Origin: Chloroflexota bacterium
Lineage (GTDB): Bacteria; Chloroflexota; Anaerolineae; Promineifilales; Promineifilaceae
NCBI GenBank assembly: GCA_020628815.1
Contig: JAHDEN010000021.1
Coordinates: 1 to 51,438 of the forward strand
DNA: 51,438 nucleotides
Direction of reading: 5' to 3'
The position numbers and the translations under genes are program-made. Each line of letters begins with the position of its first letter. Positions within the stretch are counted from its first letter, which is position 1. Positions 25,586 through 34,166 of this stretch are shown here, piece by piece. The notes beneath the pieces were generated by a model. The model searched no databases. It had not been told where the DNA came from and was given only the letters and a program-made list of their open reading frames with translations.

Positions 25586-26509
25586 TTATTTGACCCAATC
25601 GACCTGGCGGCCTGCGACATCAAACCCGCACGAGCGATAGAGCCGTTGAGCCGGCAGATTTGGACTCTCTGTGTAGACTTGCGCGACCTGCATTCCGGCC
25701 GCTTTAAACTCTTGCAGCCCTTTTAAGACAAGCGCCTTGGCCAAACCGGTGCGACGATATTTAGGACGAACACCGACCGGCTCAAAAACACCAATTTTGC
25801 GCTCCGTATCTAACCAGCCCAACGCAAACGCGACCAACTTACCGTTTGGGGCCACTACAACTAAATCTAAAGCTTGGTCTGTATAAACGGCCGTTTGGCT
25901 TAGCCGGGTATAGCTCTCCTCAGTTACATCATCTGTAAAAAAAGATTTGTTGTGCAATTTGGCCCGCCACTTGAGTTCCCCTGGCTCTAACAAACGGGCC
26001 TCAAACCCTTCGGGCAGCTCTGGCTGTTGCATGGGTGCCGCTAAATCAAAGCGATACCAGACATAGTGAAACATATCCGGCCGATACCCGATCTCGGTGA
26101 GTAAAGCCTCTTTCGGCTTGTCCCAATCATGTACCTGAACTTTCAGCTGAGCGTAGCCTCGTTTCTCGAAGGGAACATTGCGAAAACGCATTTCCCCCCA
26201 ACGTAACACCCGCTTTTCTAGACCGGTGCCACGCAGCTCAGGATCAATAATAATGTCTAACCCGTGATGAGACGCCGTGTACCAGCCCATCCCCAGCAGG
26301 TCGTTTGATTCTTTGTCTTCCCAGAGCTGGATAACCGCAGATGCATCAAACTCGTCTGACCTAAAACAGCGCCAAGCCAAGTCCCCCACATGCAAATTAA
26401 GCTCCGGCCGATCAGACGCCAACGCGACCCGGCGCATAAAGACTGCAAGCTTATTAAAATCACCTTCACGGCCAAACGGCCGAGACACAATTTGTTTGGT
26501 TAGTTGCAT
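25586..26509 (-). CDS. GNAT-type N-acetyltransferase, double domain
   Basis: The 307-residue protein has two GNAT-like halves. The C-terminal half carries the acetyl-CoA loop as VRPKYRRTGLAKALV and a typical end (NLPAQRLYRSCGFDVAG). The N-terminal half is degenerate (DPELRGTGLEKRVLRWG) and may be structural. The acceptor substrate is unknown. It starts 6 bp after the stop of the peroxiredoxin gene and is probably in one transcript with it. Confidence 0.83.
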   Translation of the reverse strand: MQLTKQIVSRPFGREGDFNKLAVFMRRVALASDRPELNLHVGDLAWRCFRSDEFDASAVIQLWEDKESNDLLGMGWYTASHHGLDIIIDPELRGTGLEKRVLRWGEMRFRNVPFEKRGYAQLKVQVHDWDKPKEALLTEIGYRPDMFHYVWYRFDLAAPMQQPELPEGFEARLLEPGELKWRAKLHNKSFFTDDVTEESYTRLSQTAVYTDQALDLVVVAPNGKLVAFALGWLDTERKIGVFEPVGVRPKYRRTGLAKALVLKGLQEFKAAGMQVAQVYTESPNLPAQRLYRSCGFDVAGRQVDWVK

Positions 26510-26515
26510 CTTTAT

Positions 26516-27085
26516 CTAATACAGCTGTCGCTTGCTCAGCCATTCAATTACATCGTCGATGTTTTTATCTGGGGGGAAAACCGGATAAAACACCTTTTCG
26601 ATTTTGCCATACGTTGCAATCAGCGTAAGCCGTTTATACAAAGTCAACCCGGCAACCAGCTCAGGGTCCATCATTGGCAAGTTTAAAGCTTCGCGGAGCT
26701 TTAAGCCGTCATCGCTCAGCATCTCAAACGGCAGGTGAAGTCTTTCTTTCGCCTCTTGCTGATACGCACTGTTTTGAGTGCTTAACCCATAAACTTGGGC
26801 GTCTAGCGTTTGTAGCTCTTGAAAATGATCTCGAAAGCTGCATGACTGTGGCGTACAGCCCCGTGCCCCGGGAACCTGTTCCCACCCATCGGGCAGGGCA
26901 ACCCCGGGTTGCCCTGTCATCGGATAGATGTAGATTACGACCCGGCCGCTAATTTTGTTCAGCGCAACTTCCTTCCCATTTGTGGCGGTCAGCGTCACAT
27001 CCGGCAGCTGCATCCCGGTTAAATGGTCTGCGCCGCCATCATCAATTGGGGCGGGTAAATCTTGAGGCAGGTTTTCTAAAGCCAT
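26516..27085 (-). CDS. Peroxiredoxin, PrxQ/BCP-like
   Basis: The 189-residue thioredoxin-fold peroxidase carries GC77TPQSC82SFRDH, the PrxQ arrangement in which the peroxidatic Cys77 is followed five residues later by the resolving Cys82. The loop before it (TGQPGVALPDGWEQVPGARG) is longer than in typical BCP. It reduces hydrogen or organic peroxides in the cytoplasm. It lies 84 bp downstream of glyQS and 6 bp upstream of the GNAT gene on the same strand. Confidence 0.85.
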   Translation of the reverse strand: MALENLPQDLPAPIDDGGADHLTGMQLPDVTLTATNGKEVALNKISGRVVIYIYPMTGQPGVALPDGWEQVPGARGCTPQSCSFRDHFQELQTLDAQVYGLSTQNSAYQQEAKERLHLPFEMLSDDGLKLREALNLPMMDPELVAGLTLYKRLTLIATYGKIEKVFYPVFPPDKNIDDVIEWLSKRQLY

Positions 27086-27087
27086 GA

Positions 27088-27123
27088 TCAGTATGTCAGT
27101 AATCAGTGAGTCAGTAGGTCAGT
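27088..27123. repeat. Five TCAGT repeats upstream of the peroxiredoxin start
   Basis: TCAGT occurs at 27088, 27096, 27103, 27110 and 27119, with 7-9 bp spacing, between glyQS and the peroxiredoxin ATG. This may be a simple repeat or a multi-site binding region. Confidence 0.45.
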
Positions 27124-27169
27124 TGACTGATTCACCGACCACCGAATAACGAAGTGGACCGATTACCTT

Positions 27170-30163
27170 CTAGAATCCTTCTAACTCAGACAAATCCGCA
27201 ATCCCTTTCGCCAAACCAGCAATCCCCTGCATCAGGGCCAAACGATTGTTCCGGATATTTTCATCTTCATCCATCACCATCACATCTTCAAAAAATCGGG
27301 TGATGGCTGGCTCAAGGTTTGCCAAGCTTTGCACAAACGTACCAACTGTGCCGTCAGCGGCCGAAGCTGCTGCGCTATACGCTTCCGCTAACGCTTTTTC
27401 TTGGCTCAAGCTAAAGTCGGCCGGGCGCAATTCATGTTTGTCGGTCACTTTGCGAACAATCCGCACACAGCGAGCATATGCGTCTAACAACTTTTCCCAA
27501 TTGTCGCTTTTTGTTGCCGCATCAAGTTGGGCAACCGCCTGCGACGCCATGTATGGGTTGTGAGATTGCTCGACCAAAACAGAACGGACCATCGTCGCCC
27601 GGAAACCGTGTCCTTCTAAAATCACGCTTAAACGATCTTGGATAAAGCCCATCGTCGCTTTTTGCTGATCCCAGCCCGCATTAATTTTGTCACTTTCTGG
27701 CAACAACGCAGCGGCCGCTTTGATCCCGTCACGCAGGTCTAAGCTAACCTTGTTTTCGATCAGGTTTTCAACAATATGGATCGCAGCCCGGCGCAATGCA
27801 AACGGGTCGTTTGACCCTTTGGGTGCCAATCCGGCCGCAAACAATCCGGTCAAACTATCCAAGCGGTCCGTAATGGCCAGCGCCATCCCCGCTTTGGTTT
27901 TTGAAACCCCGTTGTATTGTTCAGCGATGGCATCCGCCACAGCGTCCGGTTCGTTGCTCATGCGAGCGTAATTGCCACCCATAATCCCCTGCAACGACGT
28001 CATTTCGACCACCATGTTCGACCCAAGGTCCGCTTTGGCCAAGCTGGCAGCACGGGCGGCCGTATCAGACTCAGCCGAGCTAAGGCCTAACATGTCACTC
28101 ACGGTTGGGATCAGTTTTTCAAGACGCTTGGTTTTGTCCAACATCGACCCCAAGTCTCCTTGGAAGGTGAGTTTGTCGAGTTCGGGCAAAAAGTCAGCAA
28201 TCTTCTTTTCTTTATCGTTGTTGTAGAAGAAAACTGCGTCAGAGAAGCGGGCCCGAATCACCTGCTCGTTCCCATGCACAACTTTGTCTAGATGTTCACT
28301 ATCACCGTTGCGCACCCCCACAAAATTGGGGAGCAGCTTTCCGTCAGCGCCATAAACGGGGAAGTAGCGCTGATGTTTACGCATAACAGCAACTAAAACC
28401 TCATCCGGCAGTTCTAAAAAGCGTTCTTCAAACGATCCGACAAAAACGGTCGGCCGTTCGATCAGATAAGTGACTTCTTCTAACAACCCCTCATCATCGG
28501 GGATCATTCCCCCTTTTTCTTCGGCCGTTTGTTTGGCCACGCTGGCGATAATGTGTTTCCGCTTGCTCGCATCGATCACAATGCCGTGAGCAGCCATCAT
28601 TTTTTCATAGTTGGCTGCATTGTCGATCACAATTTCGGGTGAGCTTTCCGGCCGCAATCCACGACTCGTCCGGCCGCTGGCGATACCAGCATAGTCAAAG
28701 CTAACCTGATCCGGGCCATACAGCGCCACAAACCAACGTAGCGGGCGTGAATAAGCAATGTTGCTCGCGTTCCAACGCATCGCTTTCGGAAACTTGATCC
28801 CTGCAACGACACCGGCTAATTTTGCGGCTAAAACTTCTTGCACCGGTTTTCCAGCTTCGAAGACGGTTGCAACGACGTAACGCCGTTTCCCATCTTCTTT
28901 GACACGCAGGTCAGAAACGTCTAGCCCTTTTCCTTTGGCAAAGCCGATGGCCGCTTTAGTCGGGTTTCCGTCAGCGTCAAAAGCGCGGTCGGCCGGTGGC
29001 CCCGTCATTTCGCTTTCAAAGTCAGCTTGGCGAGCCGCCATCCCTGACACAATGACGGCCAAACGGCGAGGTGTACCAAACACATAAACTTTGTTGTAGC
29101 TAATGCGTAACTCTTTGAGTAAAGCTGGGATCGACTTTTCAAGCTGACCAACGGCGTTGGGGACATCTTGGGCCGGGAGCTCTTCAGAGCCAATTTCTAA
29201 CACAAACTTGTGTGTCCCTTCGGTGGCGGTCACTTCAACCGGGGCCGCTTTTTCTAATTTTTTAGCCTGCCATGCAGGGTGTTCCATCTCTTTAAATGGA
29301 TGGCCCATCTCCTCACGCTGTTTGGCATATTCTTTAGACACAGCGCGCGCCATGTTCCGCATCCGCCGGAAATAGTTGGCCCGTTCGGTAACGCCGACCG
29401 CGCCACGTGTGTCTAGCACATTAAACAGATGGGAGCATTTCAGGTTGTAATCATGTGCTGGCACAACAAGGCCATGCTCTAAACAGTTACCCGCTTCCCG
29501 CTCATAAATATCGTACGTTTGGCGCAAAGCGTTTTCGTCTGCCACATTAAAGTAGTATTCGCTATGCTCAATTTCAGAGCGCAACAATACTTTGTCGTAG
29601 CCAACGCCGTTGCCGTAATGGATGTCCCAAACACTATCGACCCCTTGCAGGGTAGAAATGATCCGATCTAACCCATAGGTAAGCTCAACGGCAACCGGAT
29701 CAAGATCCATGCTACCAGCCTGTTGAAAATATGTGAACTGGCTGATCTCTTGCCCATCTAACCACACTTCCCAACCTAAGCCCCATGCGCCCAAGGCAGG
29801 TGATTCCCAATTGTCTTCTACAAAGCGCAGGTCATGTTCTTTACGGTTAATTCCAATCGCTTCTAAAGATTGCAGGTAGAGCTCTTGGGGATTACCCGGA
29901 TCTGGCTGCAAGATCACCTGTAGCTGATGGTGCATCTGCAAACGGTTCGGGTTTTCGCCAAAGCGGCCATCATCCGGCCGGACCGATGGCTCTACATAAA
30001 CTACGTTCCATGGCTCTGGCCCCAGAACGCGCAATACTGTAGCTGGGTTCATCGTACCGGCACCAACCTGCACGTTGTACGGTTGGGCGATAACACATCC
30101 ATGATTTTTCCAAAATTCTTGTAGACGTAGGATCACGTCGTTGAAGCTTAGCGGTTCAGACAT
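27170..30163 (-). CDS. glyQS: Glycyl-tRNA synthetase, fused alpha and beta subunits
   Basis: One 997-residue chain carries the whole bacterial-type GlyRS. Residues 1 to about 300 match the catalytic alpha subunit ([51 protein letters not shown]). After a linker, the beta subunit begins near residue 318 ([17 protein letters not shown]) and runs through an HD-like region and the C-terminal anticodon-binding domain ([19 protein letters not shown]). Combined length equals GlyQ plus GlyS of E. coli. Single-chain forms are known in Chlamydia and some other lineages. No T-box precedes it. The motif CGGCCG is frequent. Confidence 0.96.
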   Translation of the reverse strand: MSEPLSFNDVILRLQEFWKNHGCVIAQPYNVQVGAGTMNPATVLRVLGPEPWNVVYVEPSVRPDDGRFGENPNRLQMHHQLQVILQPDPGNPQELYLQSLEAIGINRKEHDLRFVEDNWESPALGAWGLGWEVWLDGQEISQFTYFQQAGSMDLDPVAVELTYGLDRIISTLQGVDSVWDIHYGNGVGYDKVLLRSEIEHSEYYFNVADENALRQTYDIYEREAGNCLEHGLVVPAHDYNLKCSHLFNVLDTRGAVGVTERANYFRRMRNMARAVSKEYAKQREEMGHPFKEMEHPAWQAKKLEKAAPVEVTATEGTHKFVLEIGSEELPAQDVPNAVGQLEKSIPALLKELRISYNKVYVFGTPRRLAVIVSGMAARQADFESEMTGPPADRAFDADGNPTKAAIGFAKGKGLDVSDLRVKEDGKRRYVVATVFEAGKPVQEVLAAKLAGVVAGIKFPKAMRWNASNIAYSRPLRWFVALYGPDQVSFDYAGIASGRTSRGLRPESSPEIVIDNAANYEKMMAAHGIVIDASKRKHIIASVAKQTAEEKGGMIPDDEGLLEEVTYLIERPTVFVGSFEERFLELPDEVLVAVMRKHQRYFPVYGADGKLLPNFVGVRNGDSEHLDKVVHGNEQVIRARFSDAVFFYNNDKEKKIADFLPELDKLTFQGDLGSMLDKTKRLEKLIPTVSDMLGLSSAESDTAARAASLAKADLGSNMVVEMTSLQGIMGGNYARMSNEPDAVADAIAEQYNGVSKTKAGMALAITDRLDSLTGLFAAGLAPKGSNDPFALRRAAIHIVENLIENKVSLDLRDGIKAAAALLPESDKINAGWDQQKATMGFIQDRLSVILEGHGFRATMVRSVLVEQSHNPYMASQAVAQLDAATKSDNWEKLLDAYARCVRIVRKVTDKHELRPADFSLSQEKALAEAYSAAASAADGTVGTFVQSLANLEPAITRFFEDVMVMDEDENIRNNRLALMQGIAGLAKGIADLSELEGF

Positions 30164-30883
30164 ATTTGTTAGTCGAGTAATTTGTTAGATTTTAACGGGG
30201 CAGCAAGCTGGTCCGTTCAGCGGTCAAGTTTATCAGATTTATAGGCTTGCTGTGCAGGTTTACACGAATGGTTACAAGTTAATGGGCAGAAGTCTAGCAA
30301 AATCAGCTTAATCATAAAGCCTTGGTCTACAAAACATGTACACACAAAAGCCACAAGAGCCTGCACTGAAGGGTCAAAACGACCCTCACTCCTTACGAGC
30401 AATCTTTCAAAAATCCCAAATCTGTACAAAATATGGGCAATTTGCGGGCTTGATACGTACAATAAGGTTAGGAGTCCCGTACTAGTACAAAGAGGCATAA
30501 ATAACGAATCATTTTTACTAGCGTCACGCTGTACTCGTACTACGTCAAGCACAGGCTAATAGAGTTAGCTTCGAGATTGACGTAGCCTTAAGTGTTTTGG
30601 CCGATTGAAATTTTAATCAAATGGCAGTTGATAAAACACTAGTGGACATAGGCAACTTTTTTCGGTAACCGCCTTCTAAAAATATCGTAATCAACCCTAG
30701 CAAATTCGCTTTAGCCTAACAGGCCAACGACTTTATCTGGCTGTCGATGACGATGTTTTTAAACAATATGTTTCTACATGATGTGTGCCAACTTTCAGCA
30801 AGCTGCGTCTGATAATCGAACTATTTGATAGATGAATCGGCCGCTTGCTCAAAGCGCAAAAACCTTAGCCCCCCAGAAATATT
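30164..30883. other. 720-bp intergenic region with a cluster of GTAC palindromes
   Basis: No gene is supported. A 111-codon leftward frame (30217-30552, GTG start) has no ribosome-binding site, no recognisable domain and no CGGCCG. Between 30338 and 30540 the tetranucleotide GTAC occurs seven times, including the 10-bp palindrome GTACTAGTAC at 30479-30488. The region should hold the promoters of glyQS and the first DUF4397 gene. Confidence 0.5.
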
Positions 30884-33664
30884 ATGACGAAAAATTTTAC
30901 AAACCAACCCCACTCAAGCAGTCGAAACCGTGTGATTTTGCTGCTTGGAATTGTCGCCATGTGCTTGGTAATAATTTTTTTAACCGGTAGATCTCTTGTG
31001 CAAAGTGTATTTGCGGCCGCCCCCGCAAATATTCGGATCGCGCATTTGGCCCCATTTGCGGCCGACGATACCAATGTAGATATCTACATCAATGAGATTC
31101 TGATCGCTCCAGGCAAAGCATTACACCAATCAACCCAGTATTTTGAATCTCCAACAAGTGAGCTGCTGGTGCGCGTAGCACTCAGCGGCACCACAACGTT
31201 TGTTGTTAGCGAGACGGTCACACTTGCAGATGACGCAGACTATACACTTTTAATTGTTGGCGATGGCAACAATCAACCGCTAGACGTGGTTCAGATTGAA
31301 GATGACAATAGCGCCCCGGCCGAAGGCAACTTTAAACTCAAGCTGGGCCATTTTGCACCTTTTGCTGCAGATATCGAGGAAACACGCGCGGACATTCGTC
31401 TTGACGATGGCACACCTATTTTAGAAAACGTTCCATTTGGGGCGGTTGGTGAGTTTGTAGAGCTACCCGCTGGCGTTTACGATGTAAAAGTAACAACGCC
31501 CGGTGGTGAAATAACCCTCATCGATGTGGCACCGGTTGAGTATGATCCGGGCGAAATTATTAGCCTTTTTGCTGATGGTGACGGAGCCAATCAAAATTTA
31601 GGCGTATTTGTTTACCCGTCCGTTTCATTCGGGTTTCCGCTCAGTTTAGAAGAAATTGTTGACCCCGAGCCAGAGGAAGCGCGACTGTATGTGGCTCATC
31701 TAGCTCCATTTGCGGCCGAAGATGGCACCAGCGTTACGGTTCGCTTAAACGGAACAGACACATTAACCGAGATCCTTTACGGGGATTCAACCGGCTATCT
31801 TAATGTCCCTGCCGGTGAGTATCTGGTTGAGATTTTGCCTACCGGAACTGAAACGGTGGCCATTAGCGCGACGGTCAATTTGACCGACGGGGTAGATTAC
31901 ACCGCAATTGCAGTCGGTGACGGTGCCAATCAGAGCTTGGCCATTCAGGCTTTGGTCGATGACAACAGTGCCCCGGCCGACGGCAACTTTGCACTACGCT
32001 TGGGCCACCTTGCCCCATTTGCAGACACCACGGCGGCCACCTTAGCAGACATTCGTTTACAAGATGGCACCCCGGTTTTAGAAAATGTCCCGTTTGGCGC
32101 AGTTAATGCCCGCGTTGAACTACCGGCCGGTGAATACAACCTCAAAATCACCACGCCCGGTGGCGAGACAACCCTCATCGACCCGGCTGCGGCCACATTT
32201 GCAGAAGGTGATATTGTGAGCGCCTTTGCAGTTGGGGACGGAAGCAACCAAGACTTAGGTGTGTTTGCGATTATTAACGGTGCAGCAGGTGTTTTCTTGC
32301 CGCTTGAAGTTGTTGAACCAGAACCGGAAACAGCCCGTTTGTATGTAGCCCACTTAGCTCCGTTTGCGGCCGAAGATGGCACCAGCGTTACGGTTCGCTT
32401 AAATGGCACAGACACCTTAATGGAAACGCTTTATGGAGATTCGACCGGCTATCTTAATGTCCCTGCCGGTGAGTATCTGGTTGAAGTTTTACCCACCGGA
32501 ACTGAAACGGTAGCCATTAGCGCAACGGTCAATCTAACAAACGGTGTAGATTACACCGCGATTGCGGTCGGTGACGGTGCCAATCAGGGCTTGGCCATTC
32601 AAGCTTTGGTCGATAACAATAGCGCTCCGGCCGACGGCAACTTTGCACTACGCTTGGGTCATCTTGCCCCATTCGCAGACACCACGGAGGCCACCTTAGC
32701 GGATGTTCGTTTACAAGATGGCACCCCGGTTTTAGAAAATGTTTCGTTTGGTGCAGTTGATGCCCGCATTGAGCTACCTGCCGGTGAATACAACCTTAAA
32801 ATCACCACGCCCGGTGGCGAGACAACCCTCATCGACCCAGCTGCGGCCACGTTTGCAGAGGGTGATATTGTGAGCGCCTTTGCGGTTGGAGAGGCAAGCA
32901 ATCAAGACTTGGGTGTATTTGCGATTATTAACGGTGCTCAAGGCGTTTTCTTGCCCTTAGAAGGGGATGAGCCAGAACCAACAGGCCCTCGCTTGTATGT
33001 GGCTCACTTGGCTCCATTTGCGGCCGGCGATAACACAAGTGTCACGGTCCGCCTGAATGGAACAGACGCTTTAACTGAGTTTACCTACGGTGATTCAACC
33101 GGGTATTTAAACCTAGCGGCCGGTGAGTACTTGGTCGAGATTCTGCTAACAGACAATTCAACAGTTGCGCTGAGTACCACGGTGAATCTAACCGATAACG
33201 TCGATTACACAGCTCTGGCTGTGGGTGATGGAACCAATCAGTCACTTAGCATTCAAGAGCTTGTAGGTGACAACAGTGCGCCTGCGGCGGGTAACTTCGC
33301 CTTACGCTTAGGCCATTTCGCACCGTTTGCCAATACGCCAGAAACTACATTGGCTGACATCCGTTTGCAAGATGGTACGCCTGTTTTAGAGAATGTTCCG
33401 TTTGGTGCAGTTAACACACGCATCGAACTCCCGGCCGGTGAGTATGACTTAAAAATCACAACCCCCGGTGGTGAAATCACGCTGATCGATCCAGCTCCCG
33501 TCACATTTGCGGCCGGAGACGTGGTAAGCGCATTTGCGGTTGGAGAAGGGATTAACCAAGAGTTAAGCGTCTTCGCTATCATCAATGGTGCAGAAGGGGT
33601 ATTCATCCCAGACGCCCCAGCAGGCGGCTCAGTCCAGATTTTCTTGCCCGTTATTCAGCGCTAA
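30884..33664 (+). CDS. Surface protein with four 218-residue DUF4397 repeat units
   Basis: A membrane/signal segment (about residues 16-44, ending in SVFA-AAP) leads into four repeats. The marker HLAPFA begins at residues 54, 272, 490 and 708, so the period is exactly 218 residues (654 bp). Each unit has two related halves: an HLAPFA half with a VTVRLNGT strand, and a GHxAPFA half with ADIRLQDGTPVLENV and KITTPGGETTLID. Units 2 and 3 are nearly identical even in DNA. The protein ends in SVQIFLPVIQR. It should be exported; DUF4397 has no known function but a beta-rich, possibly adhesive, character. No ribosome-binding site is evident. Confidence 0.88.
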   Translation: MTKNFTNQPHSSSRNRVILLLGIVAMCLVIIFLTGRSLVQSVFAAAPANIRIAHLAPFAADDTNVDIYINEILIAPGKALHQSTQYFESPTSELLVRVALSGTTTFVVSETVTLADDADYTLLIVGDGNNQPLDVVQIEDDNSAPAEGNFKLKLGHFAPFAADIEETRADIRLDDGTPILENVPFGAVGEFVELPAGVYDVKVTTPGGEITLIDVAPVEYDPGEIISLFADGDGANQNLGVFVYPSVSFGFPLSLEEIVDPEPEEARLYVAHLAPFAAEDGTSVTVRLNGTDTLTEILYGDSTGYLNVPAGEYLVEILPTGTETVAISATVNLTDGVDYTAIAVGDGANQSLAIQALVDDNSAPADGNFALRLGHLAPFADTTAATLADIRLQDGTPVLENVPFGAVNARVELPAGEYNLKITTPGGETTLIDPAAATFAEGDIVSAFAVGDGSNQDLGVFAIINGAAGVFLPLEVVEPEPETARLYVAHLAPFAAEDGTSVTVRLNGTDTLMETLYGDSTGYLNVPAGEYLVEVLPTGTETVAISATVNLTNGVDYTAIAVGDGANQGLAIQALVDNNSAPADGNFALRLGHLAPFADTTEATLADVRLQDGTPVLENVSFGAVDARIELPAGEYNLKITTPGGETTLIDPAAATFAEGDIVSAFAVGEASNQDLGVFAIINGAQGVFLPLEGDEPEPTGPRLYVAHLAPFAAGDNTSVTVRLNGTDALTEFTYGDSTGYLNLAAGEYLVEILLTDNSTVALSTTVNLTDNVDYTALAVGDGTNQSLSIQELVGDNSAPAAGNFALRLGHFAPFANTPETTLADIRLQDGTPVLENVPFGAVNTRIELPAGEYDLKITTPGGEITLIDPAPVTFAAGDVVSAFAVGEGINQELSVFAIINGAEGVFIPDAPAGGSVQIFLPVIQR

Positions 33665-34166
33665 AATCGCTTATAGCCATGGCTCTGGGTAGATTGCCTA
33701 GAGCCATGGCCTATAATTTGGCGCGATCCTACCCGCTTAAGTTAAAAACTTTACAGCTATTTAAACCCATTATTAAGACGCAACGAAAGGTGTTCTTGTC
33801 ACACTCCAGTACTAGACCTGATGACATGATAAGCACCCCTAGCATTACGCTAAACGCGTGATTAATTGTTACTTGGCAAATTAGTTTGTTTAGCAAATCA
33901 CTGACAAATTAAGTTCAGCCGATACAATAATGGTTCTAATGTAGACATCGGTACCAAAGATGTATGACGAGAGTACCAACGAATCTATCATGGTGGCTTA
34001 TCAATGTTATGAAGCCTTCACTTTTTATTTCAAAATTTCAGGCGTCGATTTTCGACTGAAATTCACTCCAGAATTTTTGGTCAACCCAGATCGACTGTGC
34101 CCATTTTGTTACCTTTGACAAAGTGATCGAATAAAAAAGAAGGCAAAATAAAAAGGAGAATCTCTT
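33665..34166. other. Intergenic region between the two DUF4397 genes
   Basis: Apart from the hairpin at 33672-33714, I see only AT-rich sequence and a ribosome-binding site (AAGGAG, about 34152) for the next gene. The 60-codon frame at 33679 is not supported. Confidence 0.5.
33672..33714 (+). terminator. Long hairpin after the first DUF4397 gene
   Basis: GCCATGGCTCT pairs with AGAGCCATGGC, extended by TATA on both sides, with a 13-nt loop. There is no T-run, so it may stabilise the 3' end rather than terminate by itself. Confidence 0.5.

Noticed and set aside
30164-30300. Possible T-box or glycine riboswitch before glyQS
   Set aside because: No GGTGGTACCGCG-type sequence or glycine-aptamer core is visible on the leader strand.
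30217-30552. 111-codon leftward frame before glyQS
   Set aside because: GTG start, no ribosome-binding site, no recognisable domain, no CGGCCG, and it coincides with the GTAC cluster.
31945-32415. Long antisense frames in the DUF4397 genes (also 32659-32901, 33253-33606, 35456-35773)
   Set aside because: They recur in each repeat unit at the same phase and are shadows of the Ala/Gly/Pro-rich coding strand.
33679-33861. 60-codon frame between the DUF4397 genes
   Set aside because: Starts inside a hairpin, has no ribosome-binding site and no family likeness.
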